Shown: in pieces, positions 42,539 through 52,522 of the stretch
Layout of the letters: every line of letters begins with the position of its first letter
How positions within the stretch are numbered: position 1 is the first letter of the stretch
Origin: Corynebacterium heidelbergense
GTDB lineage: Bacteria; Actinomycetota; Actinomycetes; Mycobacteriales; Mycobacteriaceae
Length of the DNA stretch: 64,000 bases
Direction of reading: 5' to 3'
Assembly: GCF_028609845.1 (NCBI RefSeq)
Contig: NZ_CP063191.1
Location: forward strand, 1,922,001 to 1,986,000
The notes under the pieces: generated by a model
What the model was told of the DNA's origin: nothing
The model's database searches: none
The model's input: only the letters and a program-made list of their open reading frames with translations
Made by a program: the position numbers and the translations under genes

Positions 42539-43813
42539 GTGCTAGCAGTCAGTATCGCCATTCCGGCGCGCAATTCGGTGGTGGAGGCAGCCATCGCGGA
42601 TCACATACCGGTCGCCGAGCTCATTCCGCACTTGGTCGACCCGGAGCCGGGCCAGCATTGGGTTTTGTCCCGGGCGACGGGGGACATTCGGCCGGAGCAT
42701 TCGTTGGACCAGGCGGGGGTGCGCCCCGGGGAACGCCTCACCCTCGAGCAATCGGAGGTTGGTCGCTGCCCCACTCCCCCGATCGACGCTGTCGACGAGC
42801 TGACGGGCTCCGTCGGGACAAACCACTCCACCTGGATCTGCGCGATCATCGCCGCGCTGTTCGCCATTCGCAGCGTGCCGGTGTGGAATCCGCTGCAGTT
42901 TCATCCGGCCCGGCAGTTGGCTTTCCTGCCCGGAGGGTTGCCGGGGATGCTCGCCGGGCATGCGGGTGGCCGGCCGACCGCCGAAGGTGCGGACAACGCC
43001 TCGCAGCAGGCTTCCTCACAGGCGAGCGAGGCCGCGTCCTGGCTGACGGACTCGGGCGCGCTGGTCCCCCTCGTCCTCATCGCGCTGGCGGCCCTGGCCA
43101 CCGCGGCCTTGTCTCTACACGATCGCAGGTTCGTCCCCATCGCCGCGATCTTGGGCTTCGGGGCGGGTCTGCACGTCAACGTCATGTGCGGTTGCCTGCT
43201 GGCCACGGCGCTCGTGTGGCGCCGAGGGTTTACACGGGTGCTGCTCGTGGCCCTCACCGCCTTTGCCGCCATCAACGTTGCTCCTGGGGTGACGCTCCTG
43301 GTCGCCCTGGTGGTGCTGGCGATCTCGGGGCAGATTGCGGTGGGGGTCGCGGGGATAAAGCTCCCGCGAGTACCGGCCACGGGGGTGTTTCGAGAGCCTG
43401 TGGATAACTCCGCTGGTTCCGCCGTTCCCACCCATTCGGCGCTCGTGGTGGCGTGCTGCATCGCCATCGTGGCTTGCGTGATGCAGATCCTCCCGCCGGG
43501 CTCGCAGCATCCGTCCGGCTGGGTCTGCGCCCTCCTCGTCATGGTGGTTCTCACCGGTGTGTCCTCCCGAGATTGCCGCCCGGTGCACGCAACTGCGGTG
43601 GCGGTCATGGCCGCTGTGGTTGGTCTGTGGTTGGCGTGGCACGTGTCGTGGGGGGTTCTCGTGCTGGCGCTGCTGGCCGTGCCGCTGATCAAACCGACTT
43701 CCCCGCTGTTCGGGCGAGCTGTGGATGCGGTGGAGAACGTGGCCTTCGCGGCGTGCGTTCCGCTCGCGCTGCACACCACTGGTCTGTTCGAGGCGATTAG
43801 GGGGATCGGGTGA
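42539..43813 (+). CDS. eccD: ESX-4 membrane channel subunit EccD
   Basis: 424 residues from the GTG at 42539, which has GGGGAGGGA nine bases before it; 24 extra upstream codons are Arg-rich and were excluded. The first 75 residues are the ubiquitin-like cytosolic domain (SVVEAAIADHIPVAELIPHL). About ten or eleven hydrophobic helices follow from residue 100. EccD forms the bulk of the ESX membrane pore. The stop overlaps the mycP start. The 217-bp gap to eccC must hold both divergent promoters. Confidence 0.88.
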   Translation: MLAVSIAIPARNSVVEAAIADHIPVAELIPHLVDPEPGQHWVLSRATGDIRPEHSLDQAGVRPGERLTLEQSEVGRCPTPPIDAVDELTGSVGTNHSTWICAIIAALFAIRSVPVWNPLQFHPARQLAFLPGGLPGMLAGHAGGRPTAEGADNASQQASSQASEAASWLTDSGALVPLVLIALAALATAALSLHDRRFVPIAAILGFGAGLHVNVMCGCLLATALVWRRGFTRVLLVALTAFAAINVAPGVTLLVALVVLAISGQIAVGVAGIKLPRVPATGVFREPVDNSAGSAVPTHSALVVACCIAIVACVMQILPPGSQHPSGWVCALLVMVVLTGVSSRDCRPVHATAVAVMAAVVGLWLAWHVSWGVLVLALLAVPLIKPTSPLFGRAVDAVENVAFAACVPLALHTTGLFEAIRGIG

Positions 43814-45189
43814 TGCACGCTCGGCCCTACCCCGTGCAGCCCACCTTCGAGCTGGCTCAACCGGCCCCGCCACACGCCGGGCACGTGCCATGCGAGGTAC
43901 CTCTCCCCGGCAAGGCGCTACCGCTCGATCTCGGCAGTGGGTTTTCCGGGCCGGGACCTGCGGGCGTAGCCGAGGGCGGGGGTGCTACCGGCGGTGCCGG
44001 GGCTGCCGGGGTCTCGGGGAGTTCGATTGGGGACGCCAACTCCGTCACCCAGCGCCCCCTCAACGGCATCCGCCATGATCTGGCCACTGGCCGCGGGGTG
44101 AAGGTCGCCGTGGTGGACACGGGTGCAGCGATCCCCGACAGCACGGGGGACCGCGATACCTGCATCCTCCACGGCACCGTCACCGCCAGCGTGGTCCGCG
44201 CGGTCGCCCCGGAGGCGGAAATCGTGAGCTATCGCACGGCGGAGAAGAACTCACCCCGGGGTGAAGGGTTGCTGCACGTTGCGGTGGAGGCGATCAACCG
44301 CGCCATTGACGACGGGGCGAAGGTCATCAACGTGTCCCTCGTGGCCTGCGCGGAGACCCAGGGGCTTCGAGAGGTGGTGGACCGCGCCGAGGCCGAGGGC
44401 CGCATCATCGTCGCAGCCATTGGCAACACGGGGCAATGCCAGGAGGGGCTGGCTCCGTACCCCGCCCATCTGCCTTCGGTTCTCGCGGTGGGCGCCGTCG
44501 CTCCCCGGGTCGGCGGGCTCAGCGGACACCCCGTATCTGGCGGCGGTGGCCACCAAAAACAGGCGGCAGCGCTGGAAGGTAAGGGCGGGGCACGGGTGGC
44601 CCAGAAACCCGGTGGTCCTTCGCCGCAGATGGATCAGGGGCGCCTCCCGGCCGAGTACAACCTGCCTGGACCATGGGCCGACATCTACGCACCGGGCGGA
44701 CCCGTCTCGGGCCAACTGGACACTCCAGACGGCCCGATCACCATCGTGGGCAATCCCGAGCCCTTCATCGGAACCAGCTTCGCGGCACCGGTCGTCAGCG
44801 GCACTGCGGCCCTCATGGCGCAGGTCGCCCCGCACACACCCCCGGCGGTGATGCGGGATATCCTGCTGGCCTCCGCTATCCCGGGGGGTTTCACGGACCA
44901 TGCGCATCCCGTTCGGGTCATCGATCCCTCCGCTGCCCTATCCCGTGCGGCGGGGGTTCACCAGCGCCTGGCCTTGGGCGTGGACCCGGCGACGCATTCC
45001 CGTGATGTGGACAACCTGCTGCGCCCGGCCCACCCCGGTGTCGGCCACACTCACATCGGAGCGAAGCCGGTGGAGCACACGGCCACGAACTACACCGTGG
45101 CGGGGTCCTGTGGCCTGTTCGTTTCCCTCGCCGCTATTGCTGCTGTGATTGTGCGGGCACGACGCCAGCGCGGGCGCGCGACCCGTTGA
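43810..45189 (+). CDS. mycP: Mycosin, ESX-4 subtilisin-like protease
   Basis: 459 residues. The subtilase triad is complete: D103 in VVDTGAAI, H121 in LHGTVTAS, S323 in GTSFAAPVVSG, with the oxyanion Asn in AAIGNTG. A C-terminal membrane anchor is present near residues 430-450 (GLFVSLAAIAAVIV) with a basic tail. Mycosins act at the outer face of the ESX channel and normally have an N-terminal signal peptide. None is visible here: the N-terminus is Pro/Gly-rich, and an in-frame TAG four codons before the start rules out a longer form. Overlaps eccD by four bases and eccB (convergent) by 56. Confidence 0.92.
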   Translation: MMHARPYPVQPTFELAQPAPPHAGHVPCEVPLPGKALPLDLGSGFSGPGPAGVAEGGGATGGAGAAGVSGSSIGDANSVTQRPLNGIRHDLATGRGVKVAVVDTGAAIPDSTGDRDTCILHGTVTASVVRAVAPEAEIVSYRTAEKNSPRGEGLLHVAVEAINRAIDDGAKVINVSLVACAETQGLREVVDRAEAEGRIIVAAIGNTGQCQEGLAPYPAHLPSVLAVGAVAPRVGGLSGHPVSGGGGHQKQAAALEGKGGARVAQKPGGPSPQMDQGRLPAEYNLPGPWADIYAPGGPVSGQLDTPDGPITIVGNPEPFIGTSFAAPVVSGTAALMAQVAPHTPPAVMRDILLASAIPGGFTDHAHPVRVIDPSAALSRAAGVHQRLALGVDPATHSRDVDNLLRPAHPGVGHTHIGAKPVEHTATNYTVAGSCGLFVSLAAIAAVIVRARRQRGRATR

Positions 45190-46315
45190 GCGCCCCCGCA
45201 TCTGGCAGCGGCGCGAGGATCCGCCACGGAACCTCGTCATAGGACGTAAAGCCCAGGGCGGCGAAGTCCTTCGCACTCCCCACGGTGTAGCGCAGACCGT
45301 GCTCACTGACCAGGACATAACCGCGCTCGGTGAGGACGGCGGCAGTGCCGCGCGGACCCAGGTAGGTCCGCTGGTCGCGGTTGTCCTGCGGCCGCTGCGC
45401 GGGAACAACTAGGCCTTCGCGTCCGACGCAGGGGACGGCAGGGGTCTGCCATTTCACCTCTGCGGCGGCGGGCACGTGGGGCAGCACCTCCGCCGAGGGC
45501 AGGGCGAGCAGCACAGACAGCGCCTGTTCCAGCGCCACGTCCGGCGCGTTCCACTCGGCGAGGACCCGCTGAGCCCCACGGACCTCCCCAACGCCCCCAG
45601 GTACGGCCACGAACATGCGCTCGCCGGCGGTAAACACCCGCCCGGAGACGTCATAGGGCGCCGGCAGACCGGTGGGCCCAGTGGGGAGGATAGAGTCCGC
45701 CCGCCGCTGGAACTGCTCGATGAACTCCTCCGAGACCTCCCCGGGTTGGACCCCCAGTGCCCGGCCCGTGCCCGGTGGAACGAGAGTGCGGGAATCCCGG
45801 TGGATAAGCCAGGTCCCAGAGGGGGAGGTGAGCACGGCGTTATCGATCTTCCTTGCCTGCGGCCCCGCAATGACGGTTCCGGAGTCGCACACGGCCCACT
45901 GCTGGCTGGGGGCAGGGGCTAGCCCGGGCACGTCACTGATACCCATCGGAACTCCCAGGGGCATCTTGGCGAGCTGGCCACTCGTCGCCTTCTTGACCTC
46001 CACCGGCTGCCCGAGAATCAACCGTGCCGACGCAACATTGGTGACCGGGTGATAGCCATCCTCCAGGCGCACATGAAGGGTGCCCTTCTCGTCCTGGGCC
46101 AACTCCGCTCCGTTCAGGGATGGCGCGGGCCGGAGCAGCGCCATCATCACTGCACCCCCGCAGATGAGCAGGGCCACCAACACGCCAACGATGAGGGCAC
46201 GGCGCTGGCTTCGCAAAGGATCGTGGGCCATCCGCGGATCCCCGATGACGAGCGCGAGCTCCAATCTGCGCAGCAGAAAGTTGTAGCCGCTGACTTGCAA
46301 CCCTGTAGTACGCAC
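45134..46315 (-). CDS. eccB: ESX-4 core component EccB
   Basis: 393 residues from the GTG at 46315, preceded by GGGGAGGGGA. The family signature is at the N-terminus (TTGLQVSGYNFLLRRLELAL then DPLRSQRRAL). A single membrane helix follows at about residues 42-62 (VGVLVALLICGGAVMMALL), then a large extracytoplasmic domain. In ESX systems EccB spans the membrane and contacts the periplasmic side of the channel. Convergent with mycP (56-bp overlap). Confidence 0.92.
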   Translation of the reverse strand: MRTTGLQVSGYNFLLRRLELALVIGDPRMAHDPLRSQRRALIVGVLVALLICGGAVMMALLRPAPSLNGAELAQDEKGTLHVRLEDGYHPVTNVASARLILGQPVEVKKATSGQLAKMPLGVPMGISDVPGLAPAPSQQWAVCDSGTVIAGPQARKIDNAVLTSPSGTWLIHRDSRTLVPPGTGRALGVQPGEVSEEFIEQFQRRADSILPTGPTGLPAPYDVSGRVFTAGERMFVAVPGGVGEVRGAQRVLAEWNAPDVALEQALSVLLALPSAEVLPHVPAAAEVKWQTPAVPCVGREGLVVPAQRPQDNRDQRTYLGPRGTAAVLTERGYVLVSEHGLRYTVGSAKDFAALGFTSYDEVPWRILAPLPDAGALNGSRARAGVVPAQSQQQ

Positions 46316-46506
46316 GGGTGTTGACTTCCCCTCCCCGGTAGAACCCCTCAACTACTCCCCCGCCGCAGTGACGCTACCGCGGCAGGCAGCCAGTCGATCC
46401 CCACAGACCCCAATGACTGGCGTAGACGGCTTATAGCTTCGCATGTTTGAATGTGCCGTGCATGGTGAACGGGGATTCGCTAGGAAAATATGAGGGGGAC
46501 TTACTG

Positions 46507-47592
46507 ATGAGCATCATGTCGGGCTTGCTCACTGCGGCTGTGGGCGGGCTCAGCACCGCGGTGGCTGGCGGGGCCTATACCTGGTGGAACCAAAGCTTCC
46601 GGGCCGGCCCCACGCAGACGGTAACGTGGTTTGACGTCTGGCTGCCGCCCGGGAATCTGTGGGGCGCTTTCGAGGGTGGAGGGTTGGAGGTATCCCTGCT
46701 AGTCGAAGCCCTCAGGCTGACGGAGAAGGAAGCTGCAAGCCTCCTCGTACGCCCCTCAGAGGGGCCGACGGTACCGACACGCCTGGGAATTCCCGGACCG
46801 GCGGCTACCCGGATGCCATGGGTCGCCGCCGCGTGCGGAGTCCTCTGCCACCCCAGCTCTAACACTCACGTAGGGGTCCCGGCAGGCACGATGATCTTCG
46901 TTCCGCCCGCCCCTTCCTGGAGGTTGGGGTTGTGTGTGGACGAGGCTCAACCGAGCGCTCTCGACGTGAACTTCGTGCCCGGGTCCACCATCGCGTTGCT
47001 TGGCTGCGGAGCTGCTCTTTTGGCGCACACCGTGCCTCGGAACCTCCCCTGGCTGCGAATCATCGGAGCTCCGGAGCAGGCCCACCAGCCAGCGGCATCG
47101 ACCCAACAGTCGCAAAACATTGCCCCGGGAACCCGCGACTTCGCCGTCCCCCCAACGCGCCGGGCACCCACGGTACCCGCGCTCTCCACAACCCCCACCG
47201 CCCCGGAACAGGGCGGTGTCCTCGCCGCCTGGCAACGCGCGTGGGACGACGAAGGCCCGCGGACGTGTCGCCTGCTCGTCCTCTCCGAAGGTGAGGTACC
47301 GGGCCAGGTTTTCCCAGACCTGCTCATCCGCACCGACGGGACGATGGAAAGCCACGGCCGCCACATTCGCTTCCACTCACCCATGCTCCCGGGCGCTCAT
47401 GCCGGACGCGGCGAGAGGAAACCTCGAATGCATTCAGGCCTCACTCGGCAGAGCGCTTCGCCCGCGTTTGCTGGGCCCGAGCGGCTAGCTCGCTGTCCGG
47501 GGGATAATCCACCTGCACCAGGTTCAACCCACAGGCGGGGGCCACAGGGACCTGGGAACTACGCTGCCGCTGGCGAAGCAGCCCGCTGGTGA
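46507..47592 (+). CDS. Hypothetical protein divergent from eccB; 3' end runs antisense into truA
   Basis: 361 residues from the ATG at 46507, which follows GAGGGGG. The first 290 residues look coding (strong GC bias at third positions): a hydrophobic N-terminus ([20 protein letters not shown]), a beta-rich middle ([17 protein letters not shown]) and a Pro/Thr linker. The last 50-60 residues overlap the end of truA on the opposite strand by 152 bp and lose the codon bias, so the true end may be near 47400 and a frameshift is possible. Not recognised. Location next to eccB hints at an ESX-4 link but nothing more. Confidence 0.55.
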   Translation: MSIMSGLLTAAVGGLSTAVAGGAYTWWNQSFRAGPTQTVTWFDVWLPPGNLWGAFEGGGLEVSLLVEALRLTEKEAASLLVRPSEGPTVPTRLGIPGPAATRMPWVAAACGVLCHPSSNTHVGVPAGTMIFVPPAPSWRLGLCVDEAQPSALDVNFVPGSTIALLGCGAALLAHTVPRNLPWLRIIGAPEQAHQPAASTQQSQNIAPGTRDFAVPPTRRAPTVPALSTTPTAPEQGGVLAAWQRAWDDEGPRTCRLLVLSEGEVPGQVFPDLLIRTDGTMESHGRHIRFHSPMLPGAHAGRGERKPRMHSGLTRQSASPAFAGPERLARCPGDNPPAPGSTHRRGPQGPGNYAAAGEAARW

Positions 47593-48307
47593 AACCCTGG
47601 GGCCGGCGCCCCTCCCCCACGGTGAGACACGCCCCCACGAGCGAGCGGACCATGGACCAGCAGAACGCATCGGCAGTGACGTGTGCCTCGTACGTAGCCG
47701 GTTCTGCCGCGGTGGATACGTCCACCCATCGAAAGTCTTGGAGCTCTCGAACGGTCGTGGAACCCTCCCGGGCCTTGCAGAAGGCAGCGAAGTCGTGCAA
47801 GCCCAGCAGCGCCTCGGCGGCCACCTGCACTCGATTCAAGTCCACCGACCGGCCCCACCTCGCCGTGTCCCGGGCGCGAACGGGCAATGGCCCCGCAGGA
47901 TCGCAGGTCACGCGATAGGTGTAGTGGCGTCGTAAAGCAGAAAAACGGGCATCGAAACCCTCCGGAGCAGCACTGGCCGAATGCACCCGGACATCAGCGG
48001 GCAACAGCCGGGAAAGCCGACGCACCAGATCCTCCGGCCGCCGCAGGGACCGCTGCTGGAAGGCCTGTGCAGGCAGGTTCACGTGCGCGACCTGGCCGTT
48101 GGCGTGGACGCCGGCGTCGGTGCGGCCGGCAACCACGAGGCGAACCGGTTGCCGGGCTACCAAAGCCAGCTTCTCCTCGATAACCCCCGCGACCGTGCGC
48201 AATCCCTCCTGGGTGGCCCAACCGTGGAAGTCGGTGCCGTCGTAGGCGATGTCGAGGCGGACCCGCACAGTTGAATCGGCTGGCGGAGAGGCGGCGGTGT
48301 CGGTCAT
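47441..48307 (-). CDS. truA: tRNA pseudouridine synthase A
   Basis: Forms pseudouridine at positions 38-40 of the tRNA anticodon stem. 288 residues. Motifs: [20 protein letters not shown], the catalytic [17 protein letters not shown] (catalytic Asp), LRRHYTYRV, and [20 protein letters not shown] near the end. It lies downstream of the rplQ terminator, so it may have its own promoter in the 221-bp gap. Confidence 0.96.
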   Translation of the reverse strand: MTDTAASPPADSTVRVRLDIAYDGTDFHGWATQEGLRTVAGVIEEKLALVARQPVRLVVAGRTDAGVHANGQVAHVNLPAQAFQQRSLRRPEDLVRRLSRLLPADVRVHSASAAPEGFDARFSALRRHYTYRVTCDPAGPLPVRARDTARWGRSVDLNRVQVAAEALLGLHDFAAFCKAREGSTTVRELQDFRWVDVSTAAEPATYEAHVTADAFCWSMVRSLVGACLTVGEGRRPQGFTSGLLRQRQRSSQVPVAPACGLNLVQVDYPPDSELAARAQQTRAKRSAE

Positions 48308-48434
48308 CGTGCGTCCTCGATAATGGGTTCTTGGGCTGCATAGGATGTTAATGCCCGCCTCCGGTGCCAGACCTCGCCTGTCAGCAGATCTGACAAGCGG
48401 CCCGCTTCGGACACGGCAAGGTCGCGGACACGCG

Positions 48435-48467
48435 AAAACCCGATGCCGACCAAACGTGGCACCGGGT
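48435..48467 (-). terminator. Intrinsic terminator after rplQ
   Basis: 10-bp stem with one wobble pair (ACCCGATGCC / GGCACCGGGT), 10-base loop, followed leftward by TTTT. It ends the rpsM-rpsK-rpsD-rpoA-rplQ run. Confidence 0.8.
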
Positions 48468-48528
48468 CCTTCCGTGAAGAAGTCGCGGGGGCGTCCCAGT
48501 GAGACCGGGAATACCCGCGCGGCCCTAA

Positions 48529-49185
48529 TTACCGGTTTTCCGAAGCTTCCGTCTTCACGGTCTCCACGGTGTCCGCGGTGGTGGGATCCTCCACCACCGG
48601 GCTGGCCGGAATAGCGGACGCATCTGCGTCGGCATCCACGGACTCAGCGTTTTCCGTACCAGCTTCGGCCTGCACCTCGGCGGCCTCGGCCTCGGCAGCA
48701 GAGTCGGTGGCGGTCTCGGCCTCCACCTCGGGGGCATCGGTCTCAGCCTGGGTCTCGGCGCTGGCGGTCCCCTGGCCGCGCTTGGATGCGGCAACGCGGT
48801 TGGCCCGCTCGGCTTCGGTGGAGGCGGTCGGCTCCGTGACCAGGGAGATGCGGGAGATCGGGGCGTTGTCGCCCTTGCGGTTCTCCAGCTTGACGATGCG
48901 GGTGTAGCCACCGTTGCGGCCCTCGAACTTGGGAGCGACTTCCTCGAAGAGGTAGCCGACGACAGCTTTGTTCGGGATGAGCTTCAGCACGTTGCGACGG
49001 TCGGCGAGGGTGCCGGACTTGGCCTTCGTGATGATCTTTTCAACGTACGGGCGCAGCAGCTTGGCCTTGGCATCCGTGGTCTTGATGGCGCCGTGCTCAA
49101 TGAGCTGAGCAGCGAGGTTGGACAGGATCTTCTTCTGGTGGGAAGCAGAACCGCCCAGGCGGGCGCCCTTCTTAGGGGTAGGCAT
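48529..49185 (-). CDS. rplQ: 50S ribosomal protein L17 with long acidic tail
   Basis: 218 residues. The L17 core is the first 125 residues ([40 protein letters not shown]). After that an Ala/Glu/Thr-rich acidic tail of about 90 residues has no counterpart in the usual 120-residue protein, though shorter tails occur in other actinobacteria. It follows rpoA by 44 bp and ends the operon. Confidence 0.95.
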   Translation of the reverse strand: MPTPKKGARLGGSASHQKKILSNLAAQLIEHGAIKTTDAKAKLLRPYVEKIITKAKSGTLADRRNVLKLIPNKAVVGYLFEEVAPKFEGRNGGYTRIVKLENRKGDNAPISRISLVTEPTASTEAERANRVAASKRGQGTASAETQAETDAPEVEAETATDSAAEAEAAEVQAEAGTENAESVDADADASAIPASPVVEDPTTADTVETVKTEASENR

Positions 49186-49229
49186 GTGTTCTCCTCGTGT
49201 GGATTAGATATGAGCGCTTTGGGAGCGAC

Positions 49230-50243
49230 TTACTCTGCGATGTCCTCGCCCTCGGTGTCGACCCACTCGCCGGTCTCGGCGTCGTAGCCGTCGATATCGC
49301 TGATGTCGAAGCCCTCGGGGGAATCCTTCAGCCCCAGGCCGAGCCCGTTGAGCTTGACCTTGACCTCGTTGATGGACTTCTGACCGAAGTTCCGGATGTC
49401 CAGCAGGTCCGATTCCGTGCGAGCGGCCAGCTCACCGACGGTGTGGATTTCCTCGCGCTTCAGGCAGTTGTAGGAACGCACGGAGAAGTTCAGGTCCTCG
49501 ATGGGCATGCTGTAGGCGGCGATGTGCTCCGTCTCCTGTGGGGACGGGCCGATCTCGATGCCCTCGGCCTCCAGGTTGAGTTCCTGCGCCAGGCCGAACA
49601 GTTCCACCAGGGTCTTTCCTGCGGACGCCAGGGCATCGCGCGCGGTGATGGAGTTCTTCGTCTCCACATCGATGATCAGCTTGTCGAAGTCCGTGCGCTG
49701 GGCGACACGGGTGGCCTCGACCTTGTAGCTGACCTTCAACACCGGGGAGTAGATCTGGTCCACGGGGATGCGGCCGATTTCCGCGGTGGCCTGCGCAGCG
49801 GGGACGTAACCGCGGCCGCGCTCTACCACCATCTCGATCTCCAGCTTGCCCTGATCGTTGAGGGTGGCGATGTGTAGGTCCGGGTTGTGCACCTCCACGC
49901 CAGCCGGGGGAACAATGTCCGCACCGGTAACCGCACCGGCGCCCTCCTTGCGCAGGTACATGGTGACCGGCTCGTCGGAGTCGCTGGACAGAACCAGGGA
50001 CTTGATGTTGAGGATGATGTCCGAGACATCTTCCTTCACACCCGGGATGGTGGTGAACTCGTGCAGAACGCCCTCGATCTGGATGGAGGTCACAGCCGCC
50101 CCCGGAATGGAGGACAGCAGCGTACGGCGCAGGGAGTTACCTAGGGTGTAGCCGAAGCCCGGCTCCAGGGGCTCGATGATGAACTTGGAGCGGGAGGGGT
50201 CAACGTATTCCTCGGTGAGGGTGGGGCGCTGGGAAATCAGCAT
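49230..50243 (-). CDS. rpoA: DNA-directed RNA polymerase subunit alpha
   Basis: 337 residues. The N-terminal assembly domain starts [20 protein letters not shown] and contains [20 protein letters not shown]. The C-terminal domain that binds UP elements and activators is intact ([36 protein letters not shown]). A 175-bp gap separates it from rpsD, longer than the other gaps in this run. Confidence 0.98.
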   Translation of the reverse strand: MLISQRPTLTEEYVDPSRSKFIIEPLEPGFGYTLGNSLRRTLLSSIPGAAVTSIQIEGVLHEFTTIPGVKEDVSDIILNIKSLVLSSDSDEPVTMYLRKEGAGAVTGADIVPPAGVEVHNPDLHIATLNDQGKLEIEMVVERGRGYVPAAQATAEIGRIPVDQIYSPVLKVSYKVEATRVAQRTDFDKLIIDVETKNSITARDALASAGKTLVELFGLAQELNLEAEGIEIGPSPQETEHIAAYSMPIEDLNFSVRSYNCLKREEIHTVGELAARTESDLLDIRNFGQKSINEVKVKLNGLGLGLKDSPEGFDISDIDGYDAETGEWVDTEGEDIAE

Positions 50244-50418
50244 GGAACTTCTCCTATTCGGCGACCGCTATTTGACGCCGGTAGAGGGCTGCTCCCTCCC
50301 CGGCGGGCCAGGAAGGAAGCTAAGGCTTTCGTATGAGTTAAGTCTCGCAAGACCCTGCCCCCCCAGCCACCACGTAGCACGCGGTGGAGGGCGGCGGGGC
50401 AAGCGTGGGGGGTCCTAC

Positions 50419-51024
50419 TTACTTGGAGTAGAACTCGACGATCAGCTGCTCCTGCAGCGGAATGTCGATCTGGGCGCGCTCGGGCAGCTGGTGCACGAGG
50501 ATGCGCAAGGTGGAGGGGACAACCTGCAGCCACGCGGGGACCACGGCGTCCACAAGACGTTCCTGGGCCTCTTCGAACCACAGCATGCCGCGGGACTTCT
50601 CCCGAACGTCGATGATGTCGTACTGGGAGACCTGGAAGGACGGCACGTTGATCTTCTTGCCATTCACTGTGAAGTGGCCGTGGGACACAAGCTGGCGGGC
50701 CTGTCGGCGGGTCCGGGCGAGACCAGCGCGGTAGACCACGTTGTCCAGGCGGGACTCCAGCAGGATCACCAGGTTGTCGCCGGTCTTGCCGGACCGCCGG
50801 TTAGCTTCTGCGTAGTAGCGGCGGAACTGCTTTTCCATGATGCCGTAGGTGAAGCGAGCCTTCTGCTTCTCCTGTAGCTGGATGAGGTACTCGGACTCCT
50901 TGATGCGGGCGCGGCCAGCCTGCCCCGGGGGGTAGGGGCGGCGCTCGAAGGAGTTGTCTCCGCCGACGAGGTCGACGCGGAGACGGCGGGATTTACGGGT
51001 TGCAGGGCCGGTGTAACGAGCCAT
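50419..51024 (-). CDS. rpsD: 30S ribosomal protein S4
   Basis: 201 residues. Starts MARYTGPATRKSRRLRVDLV; the S4 RNA-binding domain is LDNVVYRAGLARTRRQARQL followed by VSHGHFTVNGKKINVPS. Ends ERAQIDIPLQEQLIVEFYSK. No zinc-binding Cys cluster near the N-terminus, so it is the Cys-free form. Follows rpsK by 27 bp. Confidence 0.98.
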   Translation of the reverse strand: MARYTGPATRKSRRLRVDLVGGDNSFERRPYPPGQAGRARIKESEYLIQLQEKQKARFTYGIMEKQFRRYYAEANRRSGKTGDNLVILLESRLDNVVYRAGLARTRRQARQLVSHGHFTVNGKKINVPSFQVSQYDIIDVREKSRGMLWFEEAQERLVDAVVPAWLQVVPSTLRILVHQLPERAQIDIPLQEQLIVEFYSK

Positions 51025-51051
51025 GTGCTTTTCTCCCTATCCTTTCTGTTC

Positions 51052-51456
51052 TTAGACGCGGCGGCGCTTCGGCGGGCGGCAGCCGTTGTGCGGCTGGGGG
51101 GTGACATCGGCGATGGTGCCAACCTCCAGGCCTGCGGTGGACAGGGAACGAATAGCGGTTTCGCGGCCGGACCCGGGGCCCTTGACGAACACGTCGACCT
51201 TCTTCATGCCGTGGTCCATGGCCTTACGGGCGGCGGACTCGGCGGCCAACTGCGCGGCGAAGGGGGTGGACTTACGGGAGCCCTTGAAACCCACGTGACC
51301 GGAGGAGGCCCAGGCGATGACGGCACCCTTCGGGTCCGTGATGGACACGATGGTGTTGTTGAAGGTGGACTTGATGTAGGCGTGGCCCTGGGCCACGTTC
51401 TTCTTGACGACGCGGCGCCCAGTGCGGCGTGCGCCGGAACGAGTCTTCGGAGGCAT
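51052..51456 (-). CDS. rpsK: 30S ribosomal protein S11
   Basis: 134 residues. Starts [20 protein letters not shown] and has the conserved [33 protein letters not shown] and the basic end [10 protein letters not shown]. Six bp after rpsM. Confidence 0.98.
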   Translation of the reverse strand: MPPKTRSGARRTGRRVVKKNVAQGHAYIKSTFNNTIVSITDPKGAVIAWASSGHVGFKGSRKSTPFAAQLAAESAARKAMDHGMKKVDVFVKGPGSGRETAIRSLSTAGLEVGTIADVTPQPHNGCRPPKRRRV

Positions 51457-51462
51457 AAGCGG

Positions 51463-51831
51463 TTACTTCTTCTTTCCTGCGATCGTCTTCTTCGGTCCCT
51501 TACGGGTGCGAGCGTTGGTCTTGGTGCGCTGTCCACGCACGGGCAGGCCACGGCGGTGGCGCAGGCCCTGGTAGCTACCAATCTCGATCTTGCGGCGGAT
51601 GTCGGCCTGGATCTCGCGGCGCAGATCGCCTTCGACCTTCCAGGAGTTTTCGATGACATCGCGCAGGGCGGTTAGCTGCTCGTCGGTGAGGTCCTTGGAG
51701 CGCAGGTCAGGGGAGATGCCGGTCTTTTCCAGCAGTTCCTTGGAACGGGCCGGGCCAATTCCGAAGATGTAGGTCAGTGCGACCTCCATGCGCTTATCGC
51801 GGGGGAGGTCAACACCAGCAAGGCGTGCCAT
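51463..51831 (-). CDS. rpsM: 30S ribosomal protein S13
   Basis: 122 residues. [20 protein letters not shown], then [15 protein letters not shown] and the RNA-contacting C-terminus [20 protein letters not shown]. First gene of the rpsM-rpsK-rpsD-rpoA-rplQ run. rpmJ, which often sits between infA and rpsM, is not present here. Confidence 0.98.
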   Translation of the reverse strand: MARLAGVDLPRDKRMEVALTYIFGIGPARSKELLEKTGISPDLRSKDLTDEQLTALRDVIENSWKVEGDLRREIQADIRRKIEIGSYQGLRHRRGLPVRGQRTKTNARTRKGPKKTIAGKKK

Positions 51832-52167
51832 ATGGCAGTTCCTTCCGGAGTCAATTCAGCGGCGGTTTTCTCCACACTCGCCCCGCCGAACTCTCCCCTC
51901 CTTCGACCTCTCCTCCCCTGCTCTGTCCGCCGGGGAGTTAGCGATAACTCAAACGCGCCGTTGGAAGCTAGGAGGTGGAGTTGAAAGATGGATGGTTCGT
52001 CGGGCTCCAGCCGCCGCGGCCGGAGGTTGTGACCGGGCGATGGTGCGGTGCTGGCCGTTGCTCTGTTAGCGAAACCCCGTTGTGATGCTCGACGGGATAA
52101 TGATTGAAACAAACCAAGGGCCCCGCACTCACCCGGATGGATGTGTGGAGGCGTACGAAGTTGGTGC
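51832..52167. other. 336-bp infA-rpsM intergenic region
   Basis: No gene seen and no rpmJ. The leftward strand nearest rpsM is purine-rich (GGGGAGGAGAGG near 51895-51920), consistent with a promoter and leader for the rpsM operon. No clear hairpin terminator after infA. Confidence 0.5.
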
Positions 52168-52389
52168 TTACTTGTAGCGGTAGACGATGCGCCCGCGGGT
52201 GAGGTCGTAGGGAGACAGCTCCACTACCACCCGGTCCTCCGGGAGGATACGGATGTAGTGTTGGCGCATCTTGCCGGAGATGTGGGCCAACACCTTGTGG
52301 CCGTTATCCAACTCGACACGAAACATCGCATTGGGCAGGGGCTCGACAATGCGGCCCTCTACCTCGATGGCGCCTTCCTTTTTTGCCAT
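52168..52389 (-). CDS. infA: Translation initiation factor IF-1
   Basis: 73 residues from the ATG at 52389 ([20 protein letters not shown]). Single OB-fold: [20 protein letters not shown], then [20 protein letters not shown] and the end [12 protein letters not shown]. Full length for the family. Set apart from rpsM by 336 bp. Confidence 0.98.
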   Translation of the reverse strand: MAKKEGAIEVEGRIVEPLPNAMFRVELDNGHKVLAHISGKMRQHYIRILPEDRVVVELSPYDLTRGRIVYRYK

Positions 52390-52522
52390 ATCCTCCACGC
52401 TTCCCCATCGCGGTGATTCGCGATGGTTGCAGGCTTGTTCAAGTTTCTCTCGGGCCTGATGAACCCTGGTGCATCGTCATGGCTTGGCATTGCACCACCC
52501 GACAACCCTACACGCGAGCTGG

